This document shows positions 24,022 through 24,314 of a DNA stretch of 24,314 nt, piece by piece. The translations under genes were made by a program, and so were the position numbers. The stretch spans positions 1 to 24,314 of the forward strand of contig DINI01000004.1 of the NCBI GenBank assembly GCA_002426755.1. Direction: 5' to 3'. This stretch comes from Flavobacteriaceae bacterium UBA5544 (GTDB lineage Bacteria > Bacteroidota > Bacteroidia > Flavobacteriales > Flavobacteriaceae). Numbering within the stretch: position 1 is the first letter of the stretch; each line of letters opens with the position of its first letter. The notes under the pieces are model-generated. The model did not search any database. It had not been told where the DNA came from and was given only the letters and a program-made list of their open reading frames with translations.

Positions 24022-24314
24022 TTATTCCAGTCCAAGACTTTTTATATAAGCTTCATTATTTGAAGGTCTGCCCAAAAACTCTTCAACTGCCGCATTGATA
24101 TCTCTCTGACTTCCATTGGCAAGAATTAATTGTCTATACCTTACGCCTGTAGCTTGGTCTTTCAACCCATTCTCTTCAAAAACTGTAAACATATCTTGTG
24201 CATAGACTTCCGACCATAAATAACCATAATAATACGTTGGGTGTGTGTTTATATGTATCCAGCTGGCTTGTGGGTGTGTGCCTTCAATATACCAGTTCAT
24301 CACATCCATTTGTT
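24022..24314 (-). CDS. M3-family metallopeptidase, C-terminal end (cut by window edge)
   Basis: 96 C-terminal residues are visible, and the frame continues past the window edge (the ATG at 24309 is an internal Met). The sequence HTHPTYYYGYLWSEVYAQDMFTVF-type region (His and Tyr residues near the substrate site, then YLWSEV and D-M-F), the LILANGSQRD segment and the end FLGRPSNNEAYIKSLGLE match peptidyl-dipeptidase Dcp/oligopeptidase A proteins. These zinc peptidases degrade short peptides. The HExxH zinc motif lies outside the window, so activity cannot be judged. No clear terminator is seen between its stop and the hibernation-factor gene on the same strand, 88 bases downstream. Confidence 0.9.
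   Translation of the reverse strand, partial: QMDVMNWYIEGTHPQASWIHINTHPTYYYGYLWSEVYAQDMFTVFEENGLKDQATGVRYRQLILANGSQRDINAAVEEFLGRPSNNEAYIKSLGLE

Overview
The window is a stretch of chromosome from a member of the Bacteroidota, most likely a Flavobacteriaceae species. The evidence is low-to-moderate GC, very large secreted proteins ending in type IX secretion (T9SS) C-terminal sorting domains, promoters of the Bacteroidota type (TTG, about 20 nt, TAnnTTTG), starts without strong Shine-Dalgarno sequences, and housekeeping proteins of flavobacterial character. I cannot name a genus. No rRNA, tRNA, CRISPR array, transposase or integrase was seen, and no gap without a gene reaches 300 bases.

Left part (1-12851): an accessory cell-surface locus on the plus strand. 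It starts inside a giant adhesin-like protein (HYR and PKD/Ig-like repeats, a LamG domain, a conserved tail and a T9SS sorting domain). Next come a small secreted protein made almost only of the last ~229 residues of that tail, a short unrecognised ORF, and a second giant protein of 1651 aa. That protein has a signal peptide, an ASPM-SPD-2-Hydin-like Ig domain, calcium-binding thrombospondin type-3 repeats, LamG and the same tail. The three tail-bearing proteins are clearly paralogous at their C-termini and different in front. Three start regions share a short leader motif (AAATCTAA). Strong intrinsic terminators follow both giant genes.

Right part (12852-24314): mostly conserved housekeeping genes. 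In order these are hisS (minus), a MacB/FtsX-type permease and a small hypothetical gene (plus), a probable DUF6495 gene (minus), the rpsF-rpsR-rplI ribosomal operon (minus), an orphan LytTR response regulator (plus), a tight nadC-yihY-priA operon (minus), rlmH (plus), a short ribosome hibernation factor gene (minus), and the C-terminal end of an M3 metallopeptidase (minus, cut by the window edge).

The genes on the right are linked by transcription layout more than by function: convergent pairs share bidirectional terminators, and nadC and rlmH diverge from an AT-rich spacer. No clearly new defence or biosynthetic system is visible. The most unusual part is the surface-protein cluster with its free-standing tail module. 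Smaller points of interest are a terminator built into the rlmH stop region, a possibly leaderless rlmH mRNA, and a REP-like inverted repeat beside priA.
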